This document shows positions 1 through 8,115 of a stretch of 64,000 bases of DNA, one piece after another. Positions within the stretch are counted from its first letter, which is position 1. Every line of letters begins with the position of its first letter. Location: contig NZ_JAKNUT010000001.1 in NCBI RefSeq assembly GCF_023155855.1, positions 372,001 to 436,000 on the forward strand, read 5' to 3'. The notes under the pieces are model-generated. The model searched no databases. It saw only the letters and a program-made list of their open reading frames with translations, and was not told where the DNA came from. This stretch comes from Microbacterium aoyamense. GTDB taxonomy: Bacteria > Actinomycetota > Actinomycetes > Actinomycetales > Microbacteriaceae. The translations under genes were made by a program, and so were the position numbers.

Positions 1-962
1 ACGGCGTCCATGTACTCGTGGACGAACGCCGACCCGTGGGCGGACCCGTTGATCTCCCAGCGTCGCGTGTAGTTACCCGTGACCGCCAGGGGTCCACCGC
101 TGTTGAGCGTCCAGGATGACAGTGACACGGCCGGCGTCGAAATGTCGGTCCGCAGCGGCACCGCACCGTCCCAGAACACGAATCCGTCGAAAACCTGGTG
201 CGACGGGTGGAACAGGTTGTAGTACGCCGACGTGGTCGCCGCCGACTGCGACTGACCGGTGAGGATCATCTTCTCCACACCGCGAGCGGCGAACGGTGAC
301 GAGGGGGCGCTCCGCAGCGCCTTCGAGACCTGCGCGATGATGTCCCACGACATCGCGTCCCGCGGGCACGCCGCACCGCAGTCCTCAGGCTCCACCTCGA
401 GGTCGCCGTAGCGCGCGGGCAGCGTGGCAGCGAGATTGTCGACGCCGATCTTCTGCGCGCTGACGACCGCGACGGCGTAGCCCTCGGTGAGGAGCGTGTC
501 GTGACTCTCTCCGAAGACGAACTCGCCATCCTGACCCGTCGTGACATTCGTCCATTCGACGACGAGCGTTCCGTTGAAGATGTCTGCGGAAGGCTGGCGC
601 ACCACGACACGCGTCGTGTAGTCCCCCGCGATCTCACCCTGGACGAGCGGCACGGCCGACTGACGCTCACCGCCCCCGAACACGCTGCCGTCGGCCTTGA
701 GATAGCGGTGCGCCTCACCGGACGCGAAGAACTCGCGCTCGACGTAGCCGTATTCGCCCACGTCGAAGGGGGCGGCCGAGATCATCGACGTGCCGGGCTT
801 GTCAACTTCGACGAGCGTGGCCGGCGTGACGGATCCAGGTGGCTCCGCAGCGACGGCCGGCGCCGCAAGCGCTAGCCCCGCGACCGCGAGCGCCGCAGCG
901 ACACCTCCGGCGGTCAGTCTCGTAGCTGTTCTTCGGACGGGCTTCGTTGCTCGTTCCAACAT
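1..962 (-). CDS. Secreted alpha/beta-hydrolase domain protein, C-terminus cut by window edge
   Basis: This reading frame stays open from an ATG at 962 to the left edge, so 320 residues are visible and the end is missing. The first 39 residues form a Tat/Sec-like signal peptide: basic start with RR at 10-11, a hydrophobic stretch around 20-37, and an AVAA-type cleavage region. Residues 50-320 resemble the large actinobacterial alpha/beta-hydrolase domain family (Abhydrolase_10 type). GQSQSA at 236-241 is the nucleophile elbow with probable catalytic Ser238. A GGGAGAG ribosome site lies 8-9 bases before the ATG. It is probably an exported esterase. The substrate cannot be told, and the catalytic His lies beyond the edge. 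It shares orientation with the operon upstream but is separated from it by a kinase remnant and a 340-bp gap. Confidence 0.8.
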   Translation of the reverse strand, partial: MLERATKPVRRTATRLTAGGVAAALAVAGLALAAPAVAAEPPGSVTPATLVEVDKPGTSMISAAPFDVGEYGYVEREFFASGEAHRYLKADGSVFGGGERQSAVPLVQGEIAGDYTTRVVVRQPSADIFNGTLVVEWTNVTTGQDGEFVFGESHDTLLTEGYAVAVVSAQKIGVDNLAATLPARYGDLEVEPEDCGAACPRDAMSWDIIAQVSKALRSAPSSPFAARGVEKMILTGQSQSAATTSAYYNLFHPSHQVFDGFVFWDGAVPLRTDISTPAVSLSSWTLNSGGPLAVTGNYTRRWEINGSAHGSAFVHEYMDA

Positions 963-1301
963 GAGGCTCACTCTCCCTAGCTCGTGTGCACGGACTGCGT
1001 GCACGGCTAGCGTCGCCCTTCGTTGGCCCCAGCAACTTGACTACGACTGCAGGGGTCGCGCCATTGGGCGCATCGGATCTCGCCCCGCAACGCGCGGAAC
1101 GGCCGGCGATTCGACGTCCTCGTCACGGTCGATCACGATCACGACCTGAAAATCGAGGCAACCACGCGAGATCGAGAGGTCGAATCCCACCGTCTCCGAC
1201 GGTCGCCAATTTCTGGCTGGAGAAGCGAAGTGCTCACGTCGGCCAACCACGCAACGGCGAGGAAAGGTCAACCCGCGGTCTGGAGGAGGCTTCGATTCGG
1301 G
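963..1301. other. Intergenic region without a supported gene
   Basis: About 340 bases between the secreted hydrolase and the kinase remnant. Short frames exist but none shows a protein-family signature. It should hold the promoter of the hydrolase. Two GTGCAC hexamers (986-991 and 999-1004), 13 bp apart and each self-complementary, sit just upstream of the ATG and could be a regulator site. A small perfect hairpin (ACCGTC, 3-base loop, GACGGT; 1189-1203) might be a weak terminator for whatever reads through from the right. Confidence 0.4.
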
Positions 1302-1626
1302 TCAGTGGCGTCCCAGCCGCCGCGCCACCAACGCGCTCTCCGACGTCGCCCTCAACGAGTCACCAGGTTCCTTGGCGACTCCGATCGCGAGCTCGTTCAA
1401 ATGGACCGCCCCCTCCCAGTCGCCGCTGAGTTCGCAGACGGCGGCGCCTGTGCGCACGGCGCGGTCGAGCGCGGATCCCGTTGTGCCCCGCGTGGCTCGG
1501 ACAGAGAGGTATCCCGCTACGAACGCGTCACCGGCACCTACGGTGTCGATGGCTGAGTCTGTTGCGCAAGCGGTTGCCAGATCTTGCCAAAGTTGAAAGC
1601 CAGCCCCGTATGAACCGCACCCCGCG
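1302..1626 (-). pseudogene. Remnant of a PfkB-family sugar kinase (C-terminal part only)
   Basis: Read on the minus strand, a frame ending at a TGA (1302-1304) contains DTVGAGDAFVAGYLSV (about 1500-1548). This is the second signature of PfkB/ribokinase-family kinases, whose last Asp (GAGD) is the catalytic base. After it comes a normal-looking C-terminal helical stretch of about 65 residues. Upstream, the frame continues to about 1626 but soon loses resemblance to a kinase and runs into the end of the next gene. The ATP-site glycine region, the substrate-binding N-terminal two thirds and a start codon are missing. It therefore looks like the stump of a deleted sugar or 2-keto-3-deoxygluconate kinase gene that once closed the operon. 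Kinase ancestry is fairly sure; the exact substrate is not. Confidence 0.7.
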
Positions 1627-1627
1627 A

Positions 1628-2464
1628 TCAGCGCGCGGGCAGGAAGCCCTCCACCACCCGATTGAAGGCCTCGGGATTCTCGAGGAACGGAAAGTGCGAG
1701 TTCGCCACGTCAGAACTAAAGATGAAGGTTCGTGCGCCAGGGATGCTCTCCGCGATGAACGACTGCGATGCCGGGGCTACGTGGCTGCCCTCGCAGCCGA
1801 TCACCAAAGTGGGCACGTCCACTCTCGGTAAGACGTCACGCCAGTCCTGCGTCGCGTGATCGAAGAGAAGAGGCACGCCTGCATACGCTGGCACCGTCCG
1901 TATCTCGCGAGCGACCAGGGACCACACCTCGTCGCGAGGCTCTCCGGAGAACATGCTCCGGACAAAGCCCTCAGTCACGGCGACTCCGTTTGGACCGTTG
2001 AGTTGAGCTCCGAGCTCAAGGAGTCCCTCCACACCAAATATCGCGCCCGATTCCTCCTGCTCTTGGTGGGACATCCACGGCACTGCGGCCACAGCCGCCG
2101 GCTGGTCGACCGCAATGAAGTTCCTGATCGATCCTGTCCCGTACAGGTCTATGTAGCTCCACGTCACCGACACACCCATGGACCATCCCAGTACGTCCAC
2201 GGTGTCGACATCGAGGTGCGAGATAAGATTCGCGAAGTCCTGCGCGAGCCGGGCGATGCGGTAGCCGAATCGTGGCTTGTCTGACCGCCCGTGCCCGCGC
2301 TGGTCGTAGGTGACAACCCGCCGCGAATCGCTCAAGCCCTCGAGCTGATGACGGAACATCTCCTGGGTCTGGCCCCATCCATGGATCATCACGAGTGGGA
2401 TGCCGGGCCCACCCGAGTCTGTGTACTCGAGGATCACGCCGTCGTTGGTGGTGCACGTGCTCAT
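1628..2464 (-). CDS. Alpha/beta-fold hydrolase (esterase/haloperoxidase-like)
   Basis: A 278-residue cytosolic alpha/beta hydrolase of usual family length. HGW at 28-30 is the oxyanion-hole loop. GWSMG at 93-97 is the nucleophile elbow with Ser95. SHFPF near residue 257 carries the probable catalytic His. The usual catalytic-acid loop reads GCEGSH rather than the common GxxD, so the acid may be placed elsewhere or replaced. AAGGAGG lies 8 bases before the ATG. It is the last intact gene of the long minus-strand operon, 48 bp after the SDR gene. It could hydrolyse an ester or lactone made by the dehydrogenases upstream, for example a sugar lactone or an acylated glycoside. This role is inferred from position only. 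Confidence 0.78.
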   Translation of the reverse strand: MSTCTTNDGVILEYTDSGGPGIPLVMIHGWGQTQEMFRHQLEGLSDSRRVVTYDQRGHGRSDKPRFGYRIARLAQDFANLISHLDVDTVDVLGWSMGVSVTWSYIDLYGTGSIRNFIAVDQPAAVAAVPWMSHQEQEESGAIFGVEGLLELGAQLNGPNGVAVTEGFVRSMFSGEPRDEVWSLVAREIRTVPAYAGVPLLFDHATQDWRDVLPRVDVPTLVIGCEGSHVAPASQSFIAESIPGARTFIFSSDVANSHFPFLENPEAFNRVVEGFLPAR

Positions 2465-2512
2465 CGTCGAGCCTCCTTCGTCTCGTGACTTCTGTGTTCT
2501 GGAGTTGTCCGG

Positions 2513-3328
2513 TCAACTAACGCGCATGTGCTGGCCCCCGTCCACGGGCAGGATCACGCCGTTGATGAAGGCGGCGGCATCGGAGGCGAGGAACAGGCTG
2601 GCCTCCGCGACATCCCACGGCGTGCCCATCTTTCCGTTGGGTGTCATCTCATCGCGCGCACGCACCATCTCCTCGACGGAGTCGTACTGGGCTGAGATGT
2701 CGCGGTAGATCAGAGGGCTGTGGATGATGCCCGGGGCGACGGCATTCACCCTGATCCCCGATCGGGCGTACTGGAGCGCCAAGCTGACGGTCAGTTGATT
2801 GACCGCGGCTTTCGAAGCGCTGTATGCGGGATAGGGGTAGCCGGTCTCGCGCAGGGACGCCAGCGACGAGATGTTCACAATCGCTCCCGAGTGCTGCGCG
2901 ACCATGATCGGAAGCACATACTTGCTGCTCAAGAAGACCGAACCGACGTTCACCGAGAACGAACGATCCCAATCCTCGAGCGCCAACTCCGGCGGCAAGC
3001 CCATCAGAGGGAATCCGACGTTATTGTGCAATACATCGATACGTCCGAACGCGTCGACCGTACTCTGGACGGCTTCACGCACGCTTGCTTCCTCGCCGGC
3101 GTCCGCGCGGATCGCCACGCCGCGGCCGCCTGCGGACTCGATCAGTCGCACGACCTCCATAGCGGCGGTCTCGACGAGGTCTACGACTGCTACATGCGCG
3201 CCCTCTCGCGCGTAGGCGACCGCCGCTGCGCTTCCGTTCGAGTGCTCGCCGCTTCGCGCGATTCCGCCACCGAGCACCAGGACGCTCTTGCCCTCGAATC
3301 GTCGAGCGTAGTTCGGGACACCGTTCAT
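2513..3328 (-). CDS. SDR-family NAD(P)-dependent oxidoreductase
   Basis: A 271-residue classical short-chain dehydrogenase. The active-site YSASK motif puts Tyr169 and Lys173 where expected, with Ser154/155 before it, and HNNVG (101-105) is a variant of the NNAG motif. The cofactor loop is unusual: GGGIARSGEHSNG (20-32) contains extra residues compared with the common TGxxxGxG. The ATG at 3326-3328 overlaps the stop of the upstream gene (ATGA) and follows GGAGG by 7 bases, so the longer frame upstream is not the start. Its place between a Gfo/Idh/MocA dehydrogenase and a hydrolase suggests oxidation or reduction of a sugar or an aglycone alcohol. Confidence 0.85.
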   Translation of the reverse strand: MNGVPNYARRFEGKSVLVLGGGIARSGEHSNGSAAAVAYAREGAHVAVVDLVETAAMEVVRLIESAGGRGVAIRADAGEEASVREAVQSTVDAFGRIDVLHNNVGFPLMGLPPELALEDWDRSFSVNVGSVFLSSKYVLPIMVAQHSGAIVNISSLASLRETGYPYPAYSASKAAVNQLTVSLALQYARSGIRVNAVAPGIIHSPLIYRDISAQYDSVEEMVRARDEMTPNGKMGTPWDVAEASLFLASDAAAFINGVILPVDGGQHMRVS

Positions 3329-4386
3329 CGAGCGACCTCCGCAACGACGCCGACCGTGCCAAGTTGCGTTCGGGCCATCTCGATCGTGGTCAGAATCTGA
3401 ATGCATTCCTCCAACGTGTGCACGGGCGACTGACGAAGCCCGTCCCCAATGAACGTTGCGGCGGCGGTGATCTCCCAAGAGAGTCCGGCGTAGCGTGTCA
3501 GCCCAGACGGGTCGGTCCATCTCTCCTGTGGCGAGTTGAGATCGATGCCCCGCAGCGTGAATGACGTCGGGATGTGGGCAGGGCCGTCGATGTCGATCCG
3601 GCCCTCGGTCCCGATGATTGACGCTGCTCCGCTGGACCGGGCGAGAAGCGATGAGGTGATGCTCGACATCCGACTGCCACCATGATCCAAGACGAGGGTG
3701 CTGAAAGCGTCTACGCCCGTTGTCGCGAGTACGCCTGTCGCAAATACAGCATCAGGCGCTCCCAGCACCATCGAATCGAGCTGAATGGGGTAGATCCCCA
3801 AGTCGAGGAGGGCCCCTCCGCCCAGCTCAGGACGATACAGTCGGTGGCTCGGGTCATCGGGTATCGCCTGCCAGTGGTCGGCGATGATCCCTCGGGGCTC
3901 ACCGATCCGGCCACTGGTCACGAGCTCATTGATGACAGCGGTCTGCGGGAGATACCGCGTCCACATTGCCTCCATGAGGAACACTCCGTGCTCCCGCGAT
4001 GCCGCGACGAGTTCCACGGCGTCAGCGACGCTGATCGCGAGCGGCTTCTCGATCACCACGTGTTTGCCGGCGGCCATGGCGAGAAGTCCCAGTGCGCGGT
4101 GCTCGCTCGCCGGCGCGGCCACGTAGACGACATCGATTGAAGGATCCTCGACGAGCGCGTTGTACGAGGCGAAGAACCGAGGCACTTCGAACCTCGCGGC
4201 GAATTTCTCGGCGCGCTCCGCTGAACGCGAAGCCACCGCCGAGATGGACTGGGTGGTGTGAGCACGCAGTGCCGTGGCGAATGCTGCGGCTATTCCCCCG
4301 GGTGCGAGGATGCCCCAGCGCAGACGCGGTTCGCCGCTGCCCGCGGTGTAGGAGCCAGGATTCGGGAAGGGGTCGCGATAACTCAC
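3325..4386 (-). CDS. Gfo/Idh/MocA-family sugar dehydrogenase
   Basis: A 353-residue two-domain oxidoreductase. The Rossmann fold carries GILAPGGIA (25-33). The family EKP motif (113-115) has the Lys that contacts cofactor and substrate. GGGALLDLGIYPI in the second half corresponds to the conserved substrate-side loop. The start is GTG at 4384-4386, overlapping the upstream stop (GTGA). Members oxidise a ring hydroxyl of a sugar or inositol, often C3, or reduce a keto sugar. With a DUF1080 protein in the same operon, C3 oxidation of a glycoside is the attractive role. A second enzyme of this family lies at 13028-14086, so one may oxidise and the other reduce the 3-keto product. No signal peptide: cytosolic. 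Confidence 0.88.
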   Translation of the reverse strand: MSYRDPFPNPGSYTAGSGEPRLRWGILAPGGIAAAFATALRAHTTQSISAVASRSAERAEKFAARFEVPRFFASYNALVEDPSIDVVYVAAPASEHRALGLLAMAAGKHVVIEKPLAISVADAVELVAASREHGVFLMEAMWTRYLPQTAVINELVTSGRIGEPRGIIADHWQAIPDDPSHRLYRPELGGGALLDLGIYPIQLDSMVLGAPDAVFATGVLATTGVDAFSTLVLDHGGSRMSSITSSLLARSSGAASIIGTEGRIDIDGPAHIPTSFTLRGIDLNSPQERWTDPSGLTRYAGLSWEITAAATFIGDGLRQSPVHTLEECIQILTTIEMARTQLGTVGVVAEVAR

Positions 4387-4931
4387 GCACTCGCCCTCTC
4401 TGTCGATCCGCGAACATCGCGGTCGGACTGCTCAACCGCCAACTGCGATACGGCATCCGCGACGAGACGGTGATCTTCATCAGAACTCAATCCCGACGCG
4501 GAAAGTACCGCCACAAGTCCGGCGCTGACCACGCGTAGCGGGAATGCGCCACCCGCAAGTGCGTATCGGTCAGTCGGCAGCCAACCCATCGCGACGGGGT
4601 CGAGGCCACGCGCGCGCATGCGAAGGGTGACCAGGGCACTGCTTTCTGCCATGCGTTCGGCAAGCGCCGCCTTTTTCGCGATCCAGAAGTCCTGATCCGG
4701 ACGCGCCCCTGGGAGCGCTGCGTGGAAGAGGATTTGACTGCGACACCGGATGTCGATGGTGACCGGATGCGACTCCTCAAGGCACTTTCGCACGACCCGG
4801 GCGCCCAACTCCCATGCATCCCGTTGCGTGAACGACACGAGCGTCGCGGATCGTTCTTCCGCCTCGTGCTCCGCGATCGCGGCAAACATGCGGTCTCGTG
4901 CTTCGTCGGTCAGTGGTGCCATGCTGGTCAT
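4383..4931 (-). CDS. UPF0303 / heme-degrading-domain (HbpS-GlcG-like) protein
   Basis: A 182-residue protein of the UPF0303 branch of the GlcG/HbpS-like fold. Conserved segments are FTQRDAWELGARVVR, DIRCRSQILFHAALPG and an alanine/glycine-rich C-terminal half ending with an alternation typical of this fold. The chosen ATG (4929-4931) overlaps the stop of the GH3 gene (ATGA); a second ATG three codons later is possible. The family is often called heme-degrading, but most members have no proven function and many sit in sugar-use operons, as here. A role in binding or handling a metabolite of the pathway is more likely than heme metabolism, since no iron-related gene is nearby. Confidence 0.7.
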   Translation of the reverse strand: MTSMAPLTDEARDRMFAAIAEHEAEERSATLVSFTQRDAWELGARVVRKCLEESHPVTIDIRCRSQILFHAALPGARPDQDFWIAKKAALAERMAESSALVTLRMRARGLDPVAMGWLPTDRYALAGGAFPLRVVSAGLVAVLSASGLSSDEDHRLVADAVSQLAVEQSDRDVRGSTERASA

Positions 4932-7186
4932 TCGCTCTCCCTCGCCTCGCACGACTCGACGCGATCGATGATCGCCTCCACGTCGTCGCGCGACACCGGG
5001 AAGCCGGGGAACTCGACGAGTGTCTGCAACGGCAGTTCGAGCACGGACTGACGACCAATCTCGTCGACGATCAGGTCTGCAACTCGTCCCCGCAGGCCAC
5101 CTCCGCGAGTGATCGCCGCATCGAGGGCGGCGGCGGCTCCCTCGTCCGCGCGCAATTCACCCCAGGTGGACCAGATGCTCAAGGGCTGCCGGAGCGTTTC
5201 GCCCTCGAGCGCGACCTCGGCGGACAGCCGGATATCGCGAGAAGACGAGCCGACGTTAATGCCTACGACGCCACCCTCGAAGACCCACCGCCCGCTGCGT
5301 TCGCTGAAGTAGCCCAGGTCGGCGCGGCGGATCGGGATCTCCACCTCGGCGCTCTGACCGAACTCGAGTCGGACCTTCGTGAAGCCTCGCAGCTGCTGGG
5401 GAGGGGTGGATACCTGCGCGGAGTGCTCTGCGAAGTACACCTGGACGACTTCGGCGCCCGCACACGGACCCTCGTTCGTGACGATGAGGCGCACGGTGCA
5501 CGCCACCTCGTCATGTCGATCGCCAACGTCCACCTGCAGGTCCGAGTAGCCGAACGTTGTGTACGACAGTCCGTGTCCGAAGGGGAAGTCAACCTCCATC
5601 GCCTTCGCGTCGAAGTATCGGTAACCGACATACACGCCCTCGGAGTACCGGACCGACCCCGACTCGCCGGGGAAGGCGAGATACGAGGGTGTGTCCTCGA
5701 GCCGGAGCGGAATCGTTTCAGCGAGCTTCCCGGACGGGTTGACCGCGCCCGTCAGGACGTCCGCGATGGCGAGGCCGTGGGCCTGGCCGGTGAGCCAAAA
5801 CTCGACGACAGCCTGAACGTGATGCCGCCAGCTCGACGTCCGCACGACCGACCCGTTGCTCAGAACGGCGACGATCGGTACGTCGAGAGTCGAAAGCTCA
5901 GCCACCAATGAGAGCTGGTTCTCGGGCAAATCGATCGACGAGCGATCTCTCCCCTCGGTCTCGCTCGCCGCCGGCAGTCCCAGGAAGAGAAGGCACACGT
6001 CCGACCGGCTCACCAGTGCTCGGGTGGCTGCCAGTTCGGCCGGATCTGCAGCCCCGCCGTCGAGGTCGTATCCTGGCGAGTAGGAGATCGTGCCTCCGAC
6101 CGCCCCCACTTCCTTCTGGAGAATGTTCCATGCGGTGTCGACACGAGTGGGATGCACGGCGGAACTGCCAGCGCCCTGCAGCCGTGGATTCGTCGCGAGC
6201 TCTCCGATGACCGCGATCCGCGTGCTCGAGCCCAACCGGAGGGGAAGAACACCGTCATTCTGAAGAAGCACCGCCGACTCGCCGGCGGCTCGCCGCGTGA
6301 GTTCGTGGTGTTCGGCGTGGTCGACGGCACTTACGCTCTCGCGGCGCGTTCGCTGGGCGAGGAGCGACATGCGGTCGACGACGTCGTCGATGGCGGACCC
6401 CGGGATCCGTCCGGCCTCGAGCGCCGAATGGATGCGTCGGTCGTCCGGCTGTCCGGGCATCCGCAGGTCTAGTCCTGCCTCCAGCGCTGAGACCGGGTCG
6501 TGGACGGCACCCCAGTCCGATATCACAACGCCGTCGAACCCCCATTCGTCTCGCAGGGTGTCCGTGAGCAGGCGGCGGTTCTCAGAGGCGTAGACCCCGT
6601 TGATCCGGTTGTAGGCACTCATCACCGCCCAGACGGGTCGATCTCTGAGCGTGATCTGAAAGGCGCGGAGATAAATCTCCCGCAGCGTCCGTTCGTCGAT
6701 CTCGACGCTGACACGGAGACGATCGGTCTCCTGGTTGTTGGCGGCGAAGTGCTTGACGCACGCGGCCACACCCTGGGACTGAATCCCTTCGACCATCGCT
6801 CCCCCCAGTTCACCGGTGAGCAGCGGGTCTTCCGAGAAGTACTCGAAGTTGCGTCCGCAGAGAGGCGATCGCTTGATGTTGACGCCGGGTCCGAGCACGA
6901 CGTCGACACCGGCTGCAGCGGCTTCCCTTCCCAGGGCTGCTCCGATCGCCGCGACTAACTCCGGGTCCCAAGACGATGCGAGCGTGACTGCCGGGGGGAA
7001 GCACGTCGCTGGCCGACTTCGGCCCAGACCGAGGTGATCCGGATTGTCGTCGTCCTGGATGCGCAGGCCATGAGGTCCGTCGGCGAGCCTGAGAGGGGGT
7101 ACATGTGGCTCGTCGAGCTCCGCCGTCGCCCAGTATCCGGTGCCTGTAGTCAACGATGCCGGATGCTTCGCTGTGCGTGTCGTCAT
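4928..7186 (-). CDS. Glycoside hydrolase family 3 beta-glycosidase, intracellular
   Basis: 752 residues with the usual GH3 order: a TIM-barrel-like domain, an alpha/beta sandwich and a C-terminal fibronectin-III-like domain. KHFAAN (145-150) contains the conserved Lys-His pair. SDWGA (223-227) carries the catalytic nucleophile Asp224. The C-terminus has FGHGLSYTTF, the family signature before the FnIII part. AGGAG precedes the ATG at 7184-7186, so the longer frame upstream is not used. There is no signal peptide, so the substrate must be imported whole, presumably by the ABC transporter of the same operon. Beta-glucosidase is the default guess; beta-xylosidase cannot be excluded. Confidence 0.9.
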   Translation of the reverse strand: MTTRTAKHPASLTTGTGYWATAELDEPHVPPLRLADGPHGLRIQDDDNPDHLGLGRSRPATCFPPAVTLASSWDPELVAAIGAALGREAAAAGVDVVLGPGVNIKRSPLCGRNFEYFSEDPLLTGELGGAMVEGIQSQGVAACVKHFAANNQETDRLRVSVEIDERTLREIYLRAFQITLRDRPVWAVMSAYNRINGVYASENRRLLTDTLRDEWGFDGVVISDWGAVHDPVSALEAGLDLRMPGQPDDRRIHSALEAGRIPGSAIDDVVDRMSLLAQRTRRESVSAVDHAEHHELTRRAAGESAVLLQNDGVLPLRLGSSTRIAVIGELATNPRLQGAGSSAVHPTRVDTAWNILQKEVGAVGGTISYSPGYDLDGGAADPAELAATRALVSRSDVCLLFLGLPAASETEGRDRSSIDLPENQLSLVAELSTLDVPIVAVLSNGSVVRTSSWRHHVQAVVEFWLTGQAHGLAIADVLTGAVNPSGKLAETIPLRLEDTPSYLAFPGESGSVRYSEGVYVGYRYFDAKAMEVDFPFGHGLSYTTFGYSDLQVDVGDRHDEVACTVRLIVTNEGPCAGAEVVQVYFAEHSAQVSTPPQQLRGFTKVRLEFGQSAEVEIPIRRADLGYFSERSGRWVFEGGVVGINVGSSSRDIRLSAEVALEGETLRQPLSIWSTWGELRADEGAAAALDAAITRGGGLRGRVADLIVDEIGRQSVLELPLQTLVEFPGFPVSRDDVEAIIDRVESCEARESE

Positions 7187-7236
7187 GCTTGGTTCTCCTG
7201 CTCGAGTGATCGCGCTCACGGGTGTCGTCAGGCGCG

Positions 7237-8115
7237 TCAGTATTCGCGGATACGCATCCCGCGCCACCTGCACACCGCTCCCGGGGCCCAGCGCGAGGTG
7301 CCCAGCGCGGCGTCATTGTCGTGGACCTCGAATGCGATGTGCCCTCGCGCACCTAGATGGCGCGCGACCGCCGTCGCGTCGTACAGCGGAGAATCGAGAG
7401 TCGCGGTGTCCAGCTGCGCGGTGAGATTGCCATTGACCCACGTGGTGATCACCGGGAGATCGCCGCCGACGCACCGCACTCTCAGCTCGTTCCACCCCTT
7501 CCAGCGCCACGCGTCGAGGAAGTCCTCGACGGAGCCCGCGAGCGAGAGCCGCGCGATCTTGTCGGGCGTTACGGGCTCGAGACTGGTTTCCGGCGCGTCA
7601 GCGCGCAGCCCGAGCGGCCGTCCCGTCTCGTCCGTCCGGGCGTCGATCGAGAAGGGGACTGCCGAGAAGCTCGCGAGTCCGTTGCCGAAGAAGCCTCCGA
7701 TGCTTCCGGACGGCCGATGATCGACGAGCACCTGGAAACCCGCCCAGTCGTCGCGCCGGCGGCGGAGCATGACTCCGGTGTCGGCGGGCCAGTCCGGCCG
7801 CACCTCGACGGCGAAGTCGAAGTCGCCGAAGTCCGCATCGGAGATGAGGTAGCCGCCGTATCCGCTCCCCGGTTCACTCTGACCGCCGGTGAGTACGCCG
7901 TCGGACAGCGTCCACCTCGGAAGATGAGCCTCGGGATCTTCGACCGGTGTCACTCCGCGCTGCGCGAAGACCTCGGACATGGGGGGGCCGCCTGGATAGA
8001 GGTCTCCGTAGACGCGCGGGATGGCCGTCCATCCCATCAGCGAGTCCGGCTTGAAGAGCGGGCGATAGCCGGTCTCGTCCGAGATGTCAGGGAGCGCGTC
8101 GAGGTCGGCGATCAC
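7237..8115 (-). CDS. DUF1080 (3-keto-glycoside hydrolase-like) protein
   Basis: 292 residues with a concanavalin/LamG-like DUF1080 core. It begins with GYRPLFKPDSLMGWTAI and continues with WTLSDGVLTGG, a GGYLIS stretch, DFAVEVRPDWPADTGVMLR, and ends with GHIAFEVHDN, all in the order typical of the family. DUF1080 proteins include hydrolases of 3-keto-disaccharides and 3-keto-glycosides, and they commonly sit with Gfo/Idh/MocA dehydrogenases. The start is GTG at 8113-8115, overlapping the upstream stop (GTGA). No signal peptide is present, unlike the many exported members, so cleavage of the 3-keto glycoside would happen in the cytosol. Family assignment is good; the activity is inferred. Confidence 0.75.
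   Translation of the reverse strand: MIADLDALPDISDETGYRPLFKPDSLMGWTAIPRVYGDLYPGGPPMSEVFAQRGVTPVEDPEAHLPRWTLSDGVLTGGQSEPGSGYGGYLISDADFGDFDFAVEVRPDWPADTGVMLRRRRDDWAGFQVLVDHRPSGSIGGFFGNGLASFSAVPFSIDARTDETGRPLGLRADAPETSLEPVTPDKIARLSLAGSVEDFLDAWRWKGWNELRVRCVGGDLPVITTWVNGNLTAQLDTATLDSPLYDATAVARHLGARGHIAFEVHDNDAALGTSRWAPGAVCRWRGMRIREY

Noticed and set aside
1041..1271. 76-codon minus-strand frame in the first intergenic region
   Set aside because: No ribosome site of quality, no family motif, and unstructured composition; not supported as a gene.
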